Source: Aromatoleum aromaticum EbN1
GTDB lineage: Bacteria; Pseudomonadota; Gammaproteobacteria; Burkholderiales; Rhodocyclaceae
Length of the DNA stretch: 64,000 nucleotides
NCBI RefSeq assembly: GCF_000025965.1
Contig: NC_006513.1
Span: 1,984,001 to 2,048,000, forward strand
Reading direction: 5' to 3'
The notes beneath the pieces were generated by a model that had not been told where the DNA came from, made no database searches, and saw nothing but the letters and a program-made list of their open reading frames with translations. This document shows positions 39,119 through 48,180 of this stretch, one piece after another. A program made the position numbers and the translations under genes. Position 1 is the stretch's first letter. Every line of letters begins with the position of its first letter.

Positions 39119-40165
39119 TCAGACGAAGACGGGCTCGGGTTCGAGATCCACGCCGAAGCGTCGCGAAACGTCGTCCCGGATCGCCTGCGCGATGCGCCGG
39201 ACGTCGGTGCCGGTCGCCCCGCCACGGTTGACGAGCACCAGCGCCTGCCTTTCATACACGCCGACCGGGCCGAGATCGCGTCCTTTCCAGCCGCAGCGGT
39301 CGATCAGCCAGCCGGCGGCGAGCTTCACGCTGCCGTCGGGCTGCAGGTAGTGCGGCAAGTCGGGGTGGCCGGCGACGAGGCGGCCGAGCGTGGCCGCATC
39401 GATGACGGGGTTCTTGAAGAAGCTGCCGACATTGCCGATCGCTGCCGGGTCAGGCAGCTTGCGCCGGCGGATCGCGATCACGGCGTCGGAAACGTCGATC
39501 GGACCCGGGGCGACGCTGCCGCGCGCGGCGAGCTCTTCCGCGACGTCCGCGTAGCGGATGACCGGCAGCCAGCGCTTGGGCAGGCGGAAAGTGACCGACG
39601 TGACGAGCGTGCGGCCCGCCAGCTCATGCTTGAAAATGCTGTCGCGATAGCCGAAGCGGCAGTCGGCGGCCTCCAGCCGGAAGCTCGCGCCGGTTTCCAG
39701 TGACACGACTGCGAGCGATGCGAAACGCTCGGCGACTTCGAGCCCGTACGCGCCGATGTTCTGGATCGGGGCCGCGCCGACGGTGCCGGGAATCAGCGAC
39801 AGGTTTTCGAGCCCCGGCCAGCCTTGCGCGAGCGTCCAGCGCACGAAATCGTGCCAGTTCTCTCCGGCGCCGGCCTCGACGTACCACGCGTCGTCGTCAT
39901 CGCCGACGAGCCGGCGTCCGCCGATCGCGACTTTCAGCACGAGCCCGTGGAAATCGCCGGTCAATACCAGGTTGCTGCCGCCTCCGAGCACGAGACGGGG
40001 CGCCCCGGCCCAGTCGGGTTGCGCGAGCAGCGCGGCGAGTTGCGCCGGATGCTCGACGATCGCGAGGCGGTCGGCTCGCGCCGGAAGTCCGAAAGTGTTG
40101 AGAGCCTGCAGGTCGGCGTGCGGTTCGAGCGCCGGCAGCGGCGCGGCGCCGCTGTTACCGGGCAC
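39119..40165 (-). CDS. murB: UDP-N-acetylenolpyruvoylglucosamine reductase
   Basis: MurB reduces the enolpyruvyl group to make UDP-MurNAc, using FAD and NADPH. The 348-residue product has the start motif [17 protein letters not shown]-binding [10 protein letters not shown] and [17 protein letters not shown], the [10 protein letters not shown] catalytic region and VGSFFKNPV. This is the longer type I form. It overlaps the upstream PACE-like gene by 11 bases on the same strand. Confidence 0.93.
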
Positions 40166-40637
40166 CGGAAAGCGATCCGCAGCGCTGCGGTTCGATCGGG
40201 AACGCGCGGTCGTAGCCGAGGTTGAACGCGAAGGCGTACAGCACGTAGGCCGTCGCGAGCCCGAGGTCCGCGAGCAGCGCTTCGAACCAGCTCATGCCGG
40301 TCCAGGCCGTGATGATCGGCAGGCTCATCAGCAGCAGTCCGCTTTCGAAGCCGATCGCGTGCGCGATGCGCAGCGGGAGCGGTCGGCGATCGGCCGGCCG
40401 GCCGGCGAGCTTCGCCTCGATGCGGTCGAAACAGGTGTTGTACGCGGCATTCCATGCCGCCGCGAGCAGCGCGATCAGCGCCAGCAGGCCGACCGAATCG
40501 GACAGCGGCACGCCGCTCGCCCAGGCGAAAGGCGGAGTCACCAGCGCCAGCCCGCCCAGCTCGAACAGCGCGACCTGGCGGATCCGGTCGCGGACGGAAC
40601 GCAGCGGGGGGCGAAGTTCGGAGGGGTGGGAGGACAT
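40155..40637 (-). CDS. PACE-family efflux protein (tandem bacterial transmembrane pair domains)
   Basis: The product is a 160-residue membrane protein with four helices arranged as two repeats, each holding the pattern of PACE (AceI-like) transporters. Examples are [20 protein letters not shown], then [15 protein letters not shown] and [20 protein letters not shown], then [18 protein letters not shown]. Members export biocides such as chlorhexidine or polyamines. ATG 40637 is preferred to 40664. The stop overlaps murB. Confidence 0.87.
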
Positions 40638-40705
40638 GGGTGACGACTTTCGTGGAGCCGGCAAAGATAGAGCCTAGCTGCAGCCAGCGCAACCGGACCG
40701 GTCCG

Positions 40706-42892
40706 TCAATTGCCGGGCCTGCCCTCGTCGCCCGGGCGTCGCCGCTCACCGCGCGACGCATCGCCTTCATTTCCCGTTGCCCGTCGCTCGATCTGCCTGC
40801 GCTGCTCGCTCTGCTGCCGCTCCTGCATCTCGCGCTGCCGTTCCAGTTGCCGCTGCTGCCGTTGCAACTGGTCCTGTTGCTGACTCTGTTGGTGCCGCAG
40901 CTGGCGTTCGCGTTCCTGTGACTGGCGCTGCCGCAGTTCCTCCTGTCGCTCCATGGCCTGGCGACGCTGCTGTCCCAGTTCCTGTTGCTGCTGGATCCGC
41001 TGTTGCTCCAGGTCCCGTTGCTGCCGTTGCATCCGCTCCTGTTGCTGCCGCTGGAGCTGTTCCTGCTGCTGGCGCTCGCGCTGCTGCGACTGGCGCTGCC
41101 GCAGTTCCTCCTGCCGCTCCATCGTTTGGCGACGCTGCTGGTCCTGCTGCTCCAGCGCGCGCGGGCGCTGCGCCTGTTCGCGCGCGCGTTCCTGTTGCTG
41201 CCGGTGCTGGTCCCGTTGCTGTTGTATCCGCTGCTGGTCCTGTTCCTGCGGACGCTGTTGCAGTTCCCGCACGTTCTGCTGCGGGGCGTGCTGAGGCATT
41301 GCCGGGACTGGGGCGCGTGGCTGTGCTTCCTGGGCGGAAGGGAGTCGACGTTCACGCTCGACTCGCTGTTCGTCGCCCGTTCCGGGTCGCCTCGGCTCCC
41401 TGCTGTCGATGCGACGCGCAGGAGGTGTTTCGCGGGCGCGTCCGTCTTCGGGCATGGCGCGCAGGCGCCGTTCTTCCGGCCATGTGCGCTCCCGCTGCCG
41501 GCGCTCTTCGACCGCTTCGCGCAGGCGGGCGGCGCGCCGTGCCTGCTCGTCGCGTAGCCGCTCCTCGTCCCGCGGCCGCGTTGCGCGTTCGACGCGATCA
41601 TGTTCGACGACGAGACGAGGGTCGAGTGGCGGGACATGGGTGGCCGGGCGCGGTGGACGTCCTTTGCGTTCGTCGTCGCGCAACGCGTGACGGAAGACCG
41701 GGCGGGAATGCCTGACGACTTCGCCGGGCACGACCGTCACCGCTTCGCGCCGGTCGCGATGCGCATAGCGGGCGTGTCGCGGTTCTCGTGCCGTCCGGTC
41801 GATATGGACGACGTTGGTGACATGAGTGATGTTGATCCGGCGCACGTAGGTCGTGCTGTGGCGGTAGCTGGGAACATAGACTTCGCGCGGGCCGAGGGGG
41901 AACCAGCCGATGTGCGGCAGCGAGCCGGACGAGAGACTGATGCTCACGCCCGGCAGGCCCATCCAGACGACGAGCGCAGGCGCGTACACCGGCCGCGCAA
42001 CGTAGGTGCCCGGCACCCAGCCCCATGTTCCGCCGACCATCACCCAGCGGCCGTAATGGAACGGGGCGAAGCCCCACGGCGCGTCGTCGACCCACGTCCA
42101 GCCCCACGGCTGGACCAGCACCCAGCGCCCCGAACGATAGGGAGCCCAGCCGGACGGCACGCTGCGCGGGTACCACACCGGCCCGTAGTCGTCGACCGTT
42201 CGCCAGTCGCCGTATTCACGCAGAGCCTCGGCGCCGGTCATCTCGGGCGACACGTGGCGCGGCTCGCCGAGCCGGTCGTCATGCTCGTCGCGGGCCAGCG
42301 TCCAGTCGGAGAAATCGTCCCGCTCGGGGTCGCTCCAGCGCACTTCGGTGTGGTCGGAAAACAGGACGTGCGCGCGTCGCCCTTCGGTCACGACGACGTC
42401 GCTGTCCTCCGAGCGGAAATCGAGCTCGCCACCGCGGTAGTTCGTCAGGACAGTCGTGGCGTTCTGGTAATCGACGCGGTATTGACCCGGCTTGTCGGCG
42501 ACGACGAGGCCGTCGCGGGTCTCGACCTCGATCGCAGCTGCCGCGTCGCGGCTTCGGATCCGGATCGCGACGCTGCCGCGTTCGAGTTCGATGCGTATAC
42601 GTTCGTCATCGAGCTGGCGGATGTCGATGGACGTCGAGCCGTCGAGCCGCAGCACGCTCGATCCGATCCGGACTTCGGCGCGGCTCCCCGCTTCAGTGCC
42701 GAGGGCATCGCCCGAAGTCAGCGGCCAGTTCAGGCTGGCGCTTTCCCACTGTCGGCTGTCGGCCGGACGCAGCGACACCTCCCCGTCGAGCAGCGCCAGG
42801 CGTCCGACGCGGGCGGGCGGGTCGGCCAACGCGGGACCCGCCAGAAGCACGACCAGCGGCAGTGCGAACAGGAAGCGAAGAGCGCGGAACAT
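40706..42892 (-). CDS. Exported FecR-domain protein with W-rich repeats and Gln/Arg-rich tail
   Basis: The product is 728 residues with a signal peptide (about 1-23). A FecR-like domain (about 30-150, VSLRPADSRQWESASLNWPL and IELERGSVAIRIRS) is followed by DUF6600-like tryptophan repeats (about 225-300, WAPYRSGRWVLVQPWGWTWV). An Arg-rich middle precedes about 200 residues of Gln/Arg/Glu repeats (540-720) predicted to be coiled coil. The tail repeats units such as RQAMERQEELRQRQSQ. It is probably envelope associated; the exact role is unknown. Confidence 0.8.
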   Translation of the reverse strand: MFRALRFLFALPLVVLLAGPALADPPARVGRLALLDGEVSLRPADSRQWESASLNWPLTSGDALGTEAGSRAEVRIGSSVLRLDGSTSIDIRQLDDERIRIELERGSVAIRIRSRDAAAAIEVETRDGLVVADKPGQYRVDYQNATTVLTNYRGGELDFRSEDSDVVVTEGRRAHVLFSDHTEVRWSDPERDDFSDWTLARDEHDDRLGEPRHVSPEMTGAEALREYGDWRTVDDYGPVWYPRSVPSGWAPYRSGRWVLVQPWGWTWVDDAPWGFAPFHYGRWVMVGGTWGWVPGTYVARPVYAPALVVWMGLPGVSISLSSGSLPHIGWFPLGPREVYVPSYRHSTTYVRRINITHVTNVVHIDRTAREPRHARYAHRDRREAVTVVPGEVVRHSRPVFRHALRDDERKGRPPRPATHVPPLDPRLVVEHDRVERATRPRDEERLRDEQARRAARLREAVEERRQRERTWPEERRLRAMPEDGRARETPPARRIDSREPRRPGTGDEQRVERERRLPSAQEAQPRAPVPAMPQHAPQQNVRELQQRPQEQDQQRIQQQRDQHRQQQERAREQAQRPRALEQQDQQRRQTMERQEELRQRQSQQRERQQQEQLQRQQQERMQRQQRDLEQQRIQQQQELGQQRRQAMERQEELRQRQSQERERQLRHQQSQQQDQLQRQQRQLERQREMQERQQSEQRRQIERRATGNEGDASRGERRRPGDEGRPGN

Positions 42893-43287
42893 CTTGTCGA
42901 GTCTCCCGGGAAATCCCTGCGAAAGGGGAAAGGGCGGTGAGTCGCGTGCCGGCCGAGGTTGCCAGGTTCATTCTCGGCAGACGTGACGTTTCGGCCGCCG
43001 TCGTACCGGATTCAACGTATGGACGGGTCGGGCGATGACGAGGCGCACAATTGTTTGCAATTGGGTCAGAGATTGAGCCAGAGGATTGCGAGCGTGGCGT
43101 GATGCGAAGGCATAAACCACTGTTACGGTTTGTCGACGATATTTACACTTTGCCCGCCGGCGTTCGGCTGCTGACCCGTAAAGTTTTGTAAAAAAAAGAA
43201 AAGCTGGCACGGGCGCGAAAAGTGCTTTGAGAACCCGGCAGGGGAGTCTGCGTATATTTCATCCGAAAAAATGCAGGGAAAATAACA
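42893..43287. other. 395-base AT-richer intergenic region between divergent genes
   Basis: It separates the FecR-domain gene from the PEP-CTERM gene and should hold promoters for both. It contains a CAATTG-TTTG-CAATTG repeat at 43048-43063 and a possible sigma-54 site at 43211-43226. No coding frame is convincing. Confidence 0.5.
43211..43226 (+). promoter_or_regulatory. Putative sigma-54 (-24/-12) promoter of the PEP-CTERM gene
   Basis: GGGCGCGAAAAGTGCT matches the consensus TGGCACG-N4-TTGCW at nine of twelve defined positions, with the essential GG and GC exactly ten bases apart. It lies about 62 bases before the ATG. RpoN-dependent control of PEP-CTERM genes is known from Zoogloea-type bacteria. 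Confidence 0.45.
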
Positions 43288-43926
43288 ATGACAATGCGAA
43301 CACACATCGGGCTTGCCGGAATCGCCGTGGCGGCGATCGTGCCTTCCGTGGCCAATGCGCTGATGCTGACCGATCTGGAAAGCCTCGGCAGCTACGCCGG
43401 TCTGGCCACCGTCACGATCAGCCGGCAGGGGCCCACCGCGCAGGCGACGCAGTCGGGCACGGCCAGCGCGAGCGGGAATACGACGTTTGCGATGGGCTGG
43501 ACGGACGGCGGCGCTACTCACGCCTATCCGCTCGCGGTGGTCTCCGGGGTGCCATTCTTTGCAGTCGATTTCGGGACGATGCTTGCGGGGAGTGCGCCGT
43601 CGAGCCTCGGAGTGCACGTCTTCAACCTCGGGCTCGCTCCGGCCGAGGTGGATCCCGGCGACCTGGACTTCACCGGGCCGTCGATCGGCGACATCGCGAG
43701 CGCCCTCGTACTCGCGCAGGAGGCTGAAGATCGCACGAGTTGGGTGGAGAGCGTGACCCAGGGAATCTTCCAGGCAACTTATCACCTGTTCCTGTTCGAG
43801 GCGGACGCTTTGCCGGAGGAACTCACGCAAGTGGAGCAGAACGCGGTACCGGAGCCGGGCGTGCTGGCCCTGCTCGGCATCGGGCTCGCCGGCCTCGCGG
43901 CGCGTGGCCGCAGAAGAAGGTCCTGA
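43288..43926 (+). CDS. PEP-CTERM sorted exported protein
   Basis: The product is a 212-residue protein with a signal peptide (about 1-24), a Ser/Thr/Gly-rich beta-type body and a C-terminal sorting signal. That signal is AVPEPGVLALLGIGLAGLAA followed by RGRRRRS: motif, hydrophobic helix, basic end. Exosortase would cleave it for surface or EPS attachment; no exosortase gene is in the window. A sigma-54-like site precedes it and a strong hairpin follows. ATG 43288 is preferred; ATG 43294 is possible. Confidence 0.9.
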   Translation: MTMRTHIGLAGIAVAAIVPSVANALMLTDLESLGSYAGLATVTISRQGPTAQATQSGTASASGNTTFAMGWTDGGATHAYPLAVVSGVPFFAVDFGTMLAGSAPSSLGVHVFNLGLAPAEVDPGDLDFTGPSIGDIASALVLAQEAEDRTSWVESVTQGIFQATYHLFLFEADALPEELTQVEQNAVPEPGVLALLGIGLAGLAARGRRRRS

Positions 43927-43954
43927 GCGGGTCACACCGCCTGAAGCACTTTCA

Positions 43955-43995
43955 CGCGTCGCAACCCCCGGACCCTCTCCGGGGGTTGCGACGCG
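43955..43995. terminator. Strong hairpin between convergent genes
   Basis: A perfect 18-bp stem (CGCGTCGCAACCCCCGGA with its complement) has a five-base loop CCCTC. It lies 28 bases after the PEP-CTERM stop and just beyond the stop of the minus-strand PBP gene, so it probably stops transcription from both sides. No T-run follows. Confidence 0.7.
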
Positions 43996-44001
43996 TCCGA
44001 T

Positions 44002-47000
44002 TCACGGCGCCGGCAATGTTGCCGGCTCGCCGCTTTGAGCCGTCTGCGCGGGGCGCGCCGCCTGGTGCAGGGACGGCAGCAGGATCGGCGCCATCGATTT
44101 CAGGATCTGCACCGGCAGCCCCGACGTGAAGCGGTACGCGGCGGCGTCCGGACCCATGACATAGGCGGTCAGCGTGCCGAAATGCCGCGGGCCGAGATGG
44201 AACACGAACGTCGCGGTGCGGTTGAGCGCGATCCCGCCGCGCCCGCGCGACGTGACGATGCGGTTGTCGCCGGTGCCGGTCTTGCCACCGACTGCGAGCG
44301 GCGAACCGTCCGGCAGCGCGAACGCGCCTGCGAGGCGTCGCGCCGTGCCGCCTTCGACGACTTCCGACAGCGCGCTTCGGAGTGCCGCTGCGACTTCCGG
44401 CGCCATCACGCGTTCGCCTTCGCTGCGAGGCAGCGCGAGGATCGTTTCATACGGGGTTCCGGCGGCAAAGTGGAGCCGCTCGACGCGTGCGGTATGGTGA
44501 CGCACCCCGTCATTGACGATGATTCCCATCAGCTCGGCGAGCGCGGCCGGGCGGTCGCCGGCGCTGCCCAGGGCGGTCGCCAAGGACGGCACGAGGTGAT
44601 TGAACGGGTAGCCGAGGAGCGCCCAGCGACGGTGGATCTCGAGGAAGGCCTCGACTTCGAGGATCGTGTAGATGCGCTGGTCCTGCGCGCTTTTCGCCCG
44701 GGTGCGAAACAGCCAGCGGTACACGGCCTGGCGTTCTTCGCTGCTCGCTTCGACAGCGTCGCCGTAGCTCGCTTCGGGATGCGCCATCCGGTAGCTGGCG
44801 AGCCACAACTCGAGCGGGTGCACGCGGGCGATGTAGCCCTGGTCGGGCAGGTCGAAAGTGCCCGGGGCATAACGCCGGTAAAGGTTCGCGAGGTGTGCGT
44901 CGCCGAGTTCGGAACTGGGCAGGCGGCCGCGCATGAACGTGGCAAAGCGCTCGGCATCCGCGTCGGGGTTCAGATAGCGGAATACCGCGGCGAGACGGTC
45001 GGCGGTGGGGCGCAGCCCGTCGAGCAGCGTGGCCTGAATCTCGTTCGCGTTCTGGCCCTGGTATTTGCGCCAGAAGCGGCGCAGGAATACCTGGCCCTCG
45101 CGGTCGGCGAAACGCGACAGATACTGGCTGCGGCGCGGGTCGCTGTCGTCTTCGAGCAGCTTGGCAGTGCTGCCGGGCACCTGGTACATGGTGTGGCGAA
45201 CGATATCGCGCATCAGGCGCACGAAAGGCAGGTTGATCGATGCCTGCAGCGCTTCGCGCAACGTCACCGTGCGGCCGTTGTCTTCGGGGCGGAAGTTGTT
45301 GAAAGTGTGCAGCCCGCCGCCGGTGAAAAACGATTCGCCGGGGCTGGCCGAATAGCGGCGTTCGAGAGCGGCCTGCAGCATCGTCGGCAGGTCGCGGTTC
45401 CCGGCCTCGATCAGATAGTCGAGCGCCCAGCGCGTGAGCCTGTCATGCCGGTCGACGGTGGCCTCGCGCAACACCTGCACCGGCTGGTCGGCGTAGCGCT
45501 GGTGCAGTTCGGCAACCAGTTCGAGATAGGTCGCGAGCACGCGCAGCTTGGCTGTCGAGCCCAGTTCGAGCTTGCTGCCCTCGTTGATGTCGAGCGGCTG
45601 GTCGGTGGTGTCCGTCTGCACTCGCACGCGGTTGCCGTCGGCGGTGCGCTCGAACAGCGTGAAGCTGTAGTTCACTGTCGGCACCTGGCCGGGCGTGAGC
45701 AGGCGCTCGCCGATCAGGCCGGTCTGGCGCGCGAAGTCGACGTCGCGCAGCCGCTCGAGGTAGTCGCTGACTTCCTGCTGGAGCTTCTGGTCGAGGGTTG
45801 CGGAAGCCTTGAGGTCGATCCGGTCGAGGTCGTAGAGCGAGACATCGAGCATCCCGGCAAGACGCGTACGGATCAGCGTCGCGCCCTTGTCCGCTTCGAC
45901 CGGCGCGCGCGCCCGGGCGCGGTACGGATCACGGAATGCGAGACGCGCGGCAAGCGCAGCGTCGCGCAGCCCGGGGCCGATGACGCGCGCCTCGGCGAGG
46001 ATGCGCAGGTGGGCGTCGGTGAGTCGCGCGAGGTCGTCGCGGCCGAGTCCGAGGTAGTGTGACGGGCGGCGGTGGGCGATCATCAGCGCGAGCACCTGGC
46101 GCAGCGCGAGCCCTTGTTCATCGAGGAGCGCACCTTCGGCCTCGGCCGCGGCGAGTAACCGGTTGGTGTGCGCGAAATCGGCGCCGAACCAGACCCACAG
46201 CCCGTCACCGAGTCCATGGACTTCGCCGTACAGCGGCGCGGCGGACAGCGGCACGGTGTTCAGGTAGTGAAGCACGAGCTCGCGTCGCACCGGGAGGGTT
46301 TCGCGCCCTTCACGGTAAGCACGCACCGTCGCCGATATCATCTGGCGCAGCTTTTCCTGCGGGGAATGCGTGATGCCGTCGGGCGAGTGACGGTATTTCT
46401 CGATCTGCGTCGCAAGCGTGCTGCCGCCCGGAGTGTTCAGGTCGTCATCGACGACTTTCATCAGCTGTGCCAGGGCGGCCTGGCCAAAGCGCATCCAGTC
46501 TATGGCCGGGTTCAGGTAGGGACGTGCCGGGTCGAGCAGGTTGCGGTTCTCGATGAAAAGCAGGCTTTGCACGACGCGCGGCGGGATCTGCTCGAACGCG
46601 GGATAGCTGCGCACCGGGTATGAGGAGCGGTAGACGGATTCGCCGTAGGCGCCTTCGATCTCGAGGCCGGCGCGGGTCTTCTCGCGATACGGCGGGAAAT
46701 GGCCACGCTCGACGAAATCCACGAGCTGCGGCGAGAACTGCGCCTGGCTCACGATCGTCATGCCGCGCGCCTGCAGCCGCTCGATGAAGCGGGGCAGTTT
46801 CGCGTAGCCAAGGCGAAGGTCGAACGGGCCGTGCGCCGGAAAGCGGACTGAGTCGCTCGGCCCGGCTTCGACGTGGTACCGGAGGTTCTCGACGTAGCGC
46901 GAGACTTCGCGCGCCTGGAACCAGGAGCTGCGCATTTCGAAGACCAGGAATGCGGCTGACGCGATCAGCGCCAGGAAGAGGAGGACGAGAAACAGGCGCG

Positions 47001-47085
47001 TGATGATTTTCAGCCACGGGCGCCCGGGCATTTTCTTCGAAATCGTTTCGGACACGTTTCCGCCCGATTGTTGTAATGCATGCAT
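44002..47085 (-). CDS. Divergent bifunctional penicillin-binding protein (class A-like)
   Basis: The product is 1,027 residues, longer than usual PBP1. A membrane anchor (about 25-48) leads to a glycosyltransferase domain (about 150-340) with a divergent catalytic region IENRNLLDPARPYLNPAIDW and TPGGSTLATQIEKYRHSP. A transpeptidase domain has SxxK as STAK (ELGSTAKLRV, about residue 505) and KTG as VGGKTGTGDNR (about 930). It is likely involved in peptidoglycan synthesis, but the altered glycosyltransferase motif leaves that activity uncertain. The Liv operon lies upstream on the same strand. Confidence 0.8.
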   Translation of the reverse strand: MHALQQSGGNVSETISKKMPGRPWLKIITRLFLVLLFLALIASAAFLVFEMRSSWFQAREVSRYVENLRYHVEAGPSDSVRFPAHGPFDLRLGYAKLPRFIERLQARGMTIVSQAQFSPQLVDFVERGHFPPYREKTRAGLEIEGAYGESVYRSSYPVRSYPAFEQIPPRVVQSLLFIENRNLLDPARPYLNPAIDWMRFGQAALAQLMKVVDDDLNTPGGSTLATQIEKYRHSPDGITHSPQEKLRQMISATVRAYREGRETLPVRRELVLHYLNTVPLSAAPLYGEVHGLGDGLWVWFGADFAHTNRLLAAAEAEGALLDEQGLALRQVLALMIAHRRPSHYLGLGRDDLARLTDAHLRILAEARVIGPGLRDAALAARLAFRDPYRARARAPVEADKGATLIRTRLAGMLDVSLYDLDRIDLKASATLDQKLQQEVSDYLERLRDVDFARQTGLIGERLLTPGQVPTVNYSFTLFERTADGNRVRVQTDTTDQPLDINEGSKLELGSTAKLRVLATYLELVAELHQRYADQPVQVLREATVDRHDRLTRWALDYLIEAGNRDLPTMLQAALERRYSASPGESFFTGGGLHTFNNFRPEDNGRTVTLREALQASINLPFVRLMRDIVRHTMYQVPGSTAKLLEDDSDPRRSQYLSRFADREGQVFLRRFWRKYQGQNANEIQATLLDGLRPTADRLAAVFRYLNPDADAERFATFMRGRLPSSELGDAHLANLYRRYAPGTFDLPDQGYIARVHPLELWLASYRMAHPEASYGDAVEASSEERQAVYRWLFRTRAKSAQDQRIYTILEVEAFLEIHRRWALLGYPFNHLVPSLATALGSAGDRPAALAELMGIIVNDGVRHHTARVERLHFAAGTPYETILALPRSEGERVMAPEVAAALRSALSEVVEGGTARRLAGAFALPDGSPLAVGGKTGTGDNRIVTSRGRGGIALNRTATFVFHLGPRHFGTLTAYVMGPDAAAYRFTSGLPVQILKSMAPILLPSLHQAARPAQTAQSGEPATLPAP

Positions 47086-47143
47086 TATCGGGCAGTTCTA
47101 CGGCAGCCCGCACCGCAGTGGGTCGAAACAACACTCGGGTGCC

Positions 47144-47180
47144 AAAAGCCGTGATCGGGCGCCCGCGCGGCCGGCCGATC
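47144..47180 (-). terminator. Possible terminator of the Liv-type operon
   Basis: Reading the minus strand, GATCGG (47180-47175) pairs with CCGATC (47158-47153) around a GC-rich core, and TTTT follows at 47147-47144. It lies 14 bases after the livM stop. The stem is imperfect. Confidence 0.4.
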
Positions 47181-47193
47181 GCCGCACTGCATC

Positions 47194-48123
47194 CTACATG
47201 CGGATCCCCGAGCGCCGGATCAGCGCCGCCAGCTCGCCGACGATGCCGCGGCGGAACGCGAGCACGCAGATCACGAAGATCACACCGGTCAGCACGCTGA
47301 CCCACTGGCCGAGCTCGGCGCCGTAGTTCTGCAGGCTGACGACAACCGTCGCCCCGACGACCGGGCCGAACACGGTGCCCATGCCGCCGAGCAGGGTCAT
47401 CAGCACGATCTCGCCCGACATGTGCCAATGCACATCGGTCAGCGAGGCGAGCTGGAACACCAGCGTCTTGGTCGCGCCGGCCAGGCCGGAGAGTGCCGCG
47501 GACAGCACGAAGGCGAGCAGCTTGTAGCGGTCGACGTCGTAGCCGAGCGAGATCGCGCGCGGCTCGTTCTCGCGGATCGCCTTCAGCACCTGGCCGAACG
47601 GCGAGTGGATCGCGCGGTCGATGAGCCAGAACCCGCCGAGGAACACCGCCAGCACGAAGTAATACATGTTCATCGTCTGCGACAGATCGACGAGCCCGAA
47701 CAGGTACCCGCGCGGCACGCCCTGCAGGCCGTCCTCGCCCCCGGTGAAGGGAAACTGCAGCGCGAGGAAATACATCAGCTGCGCGAGCGCGAGCGTCACC
47801 ATCGCGAAATAGATGCCGGAGCGGCGGATCGCCAGGCTGCCGAAGACGAAGCCGAGCGCCGCGGCCGTGGCAGTCCCGGCGAGCAGGCCCAGTTCCGGCG
47901 ACAGGCCCAGCTCCTTGATCGCGTAGCCGCAGGTGTAGCCCGCCCAGCCGAGGAAGGCGGCGTGGCCGAACGACAGCAGGCCGGTGTAGCCGAGCAGCAG
48001 GTTGAATGCGCAGGCGAACAGCGAGAAGCACAGGATCTTCATCACCAGCACCGGGTAGACGAGGAACGGCGCGACGAGCCCGAGAACGAGCAGGATGATC
48101 CAGCCGATGTGTTTGCCTTTCAT
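47194..48123 (-). CDS. livM: Branched-chain-amino-acid-type ABC permease LivM
   Basis: The product is a 309-residue permease with about eight to ten membrane helices. Family motifs are FNLLLGYTGLLSFGHAAFLG, GYTCGYAIKE and the EAA-like LKAIRENEPRAISLGYDVDR, with LSGLAGATKTLVFQLAS. It partners LivH. As last gene of the five-gene cluster it is followed by a possible terminator. The substrate could be amino acids, amides or aromatic acids. Confidence 0.92.
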   Translation of the reverse strand: MKGKHIGWIILLVLGLVAPFLVYPVLVMKILCFSLFACAFNLLLGYTGLLSFGHAAFLGWAGYTCGYAIKELGLSPELGLLAGTATAAALGFVFGSLAIRRSGIYFAMVTLALAQLMYFLALQFPFTGGEDGLQGVPRGYLFGLVDLSQTMNMYYFVLAVFLGGFWLIDRAIHSPFGQVLKAIRENEPRAISLGYDVDRYKLLAFVLSAALSGLAGATKTLVFQLASLTDVHWHMSGEIVLMTLLGGMGTVFGPVVGATVVVSLQNYGAELGQWVSVLTGVIFVICVLAFRRGIVGELAALIRRSGIRM

Positions 48124-48180
48124 TGCGCCGATCCTGGTCTGGATGATGGAGTGACGGGGGACGACAACGGGCCGCGCGGC

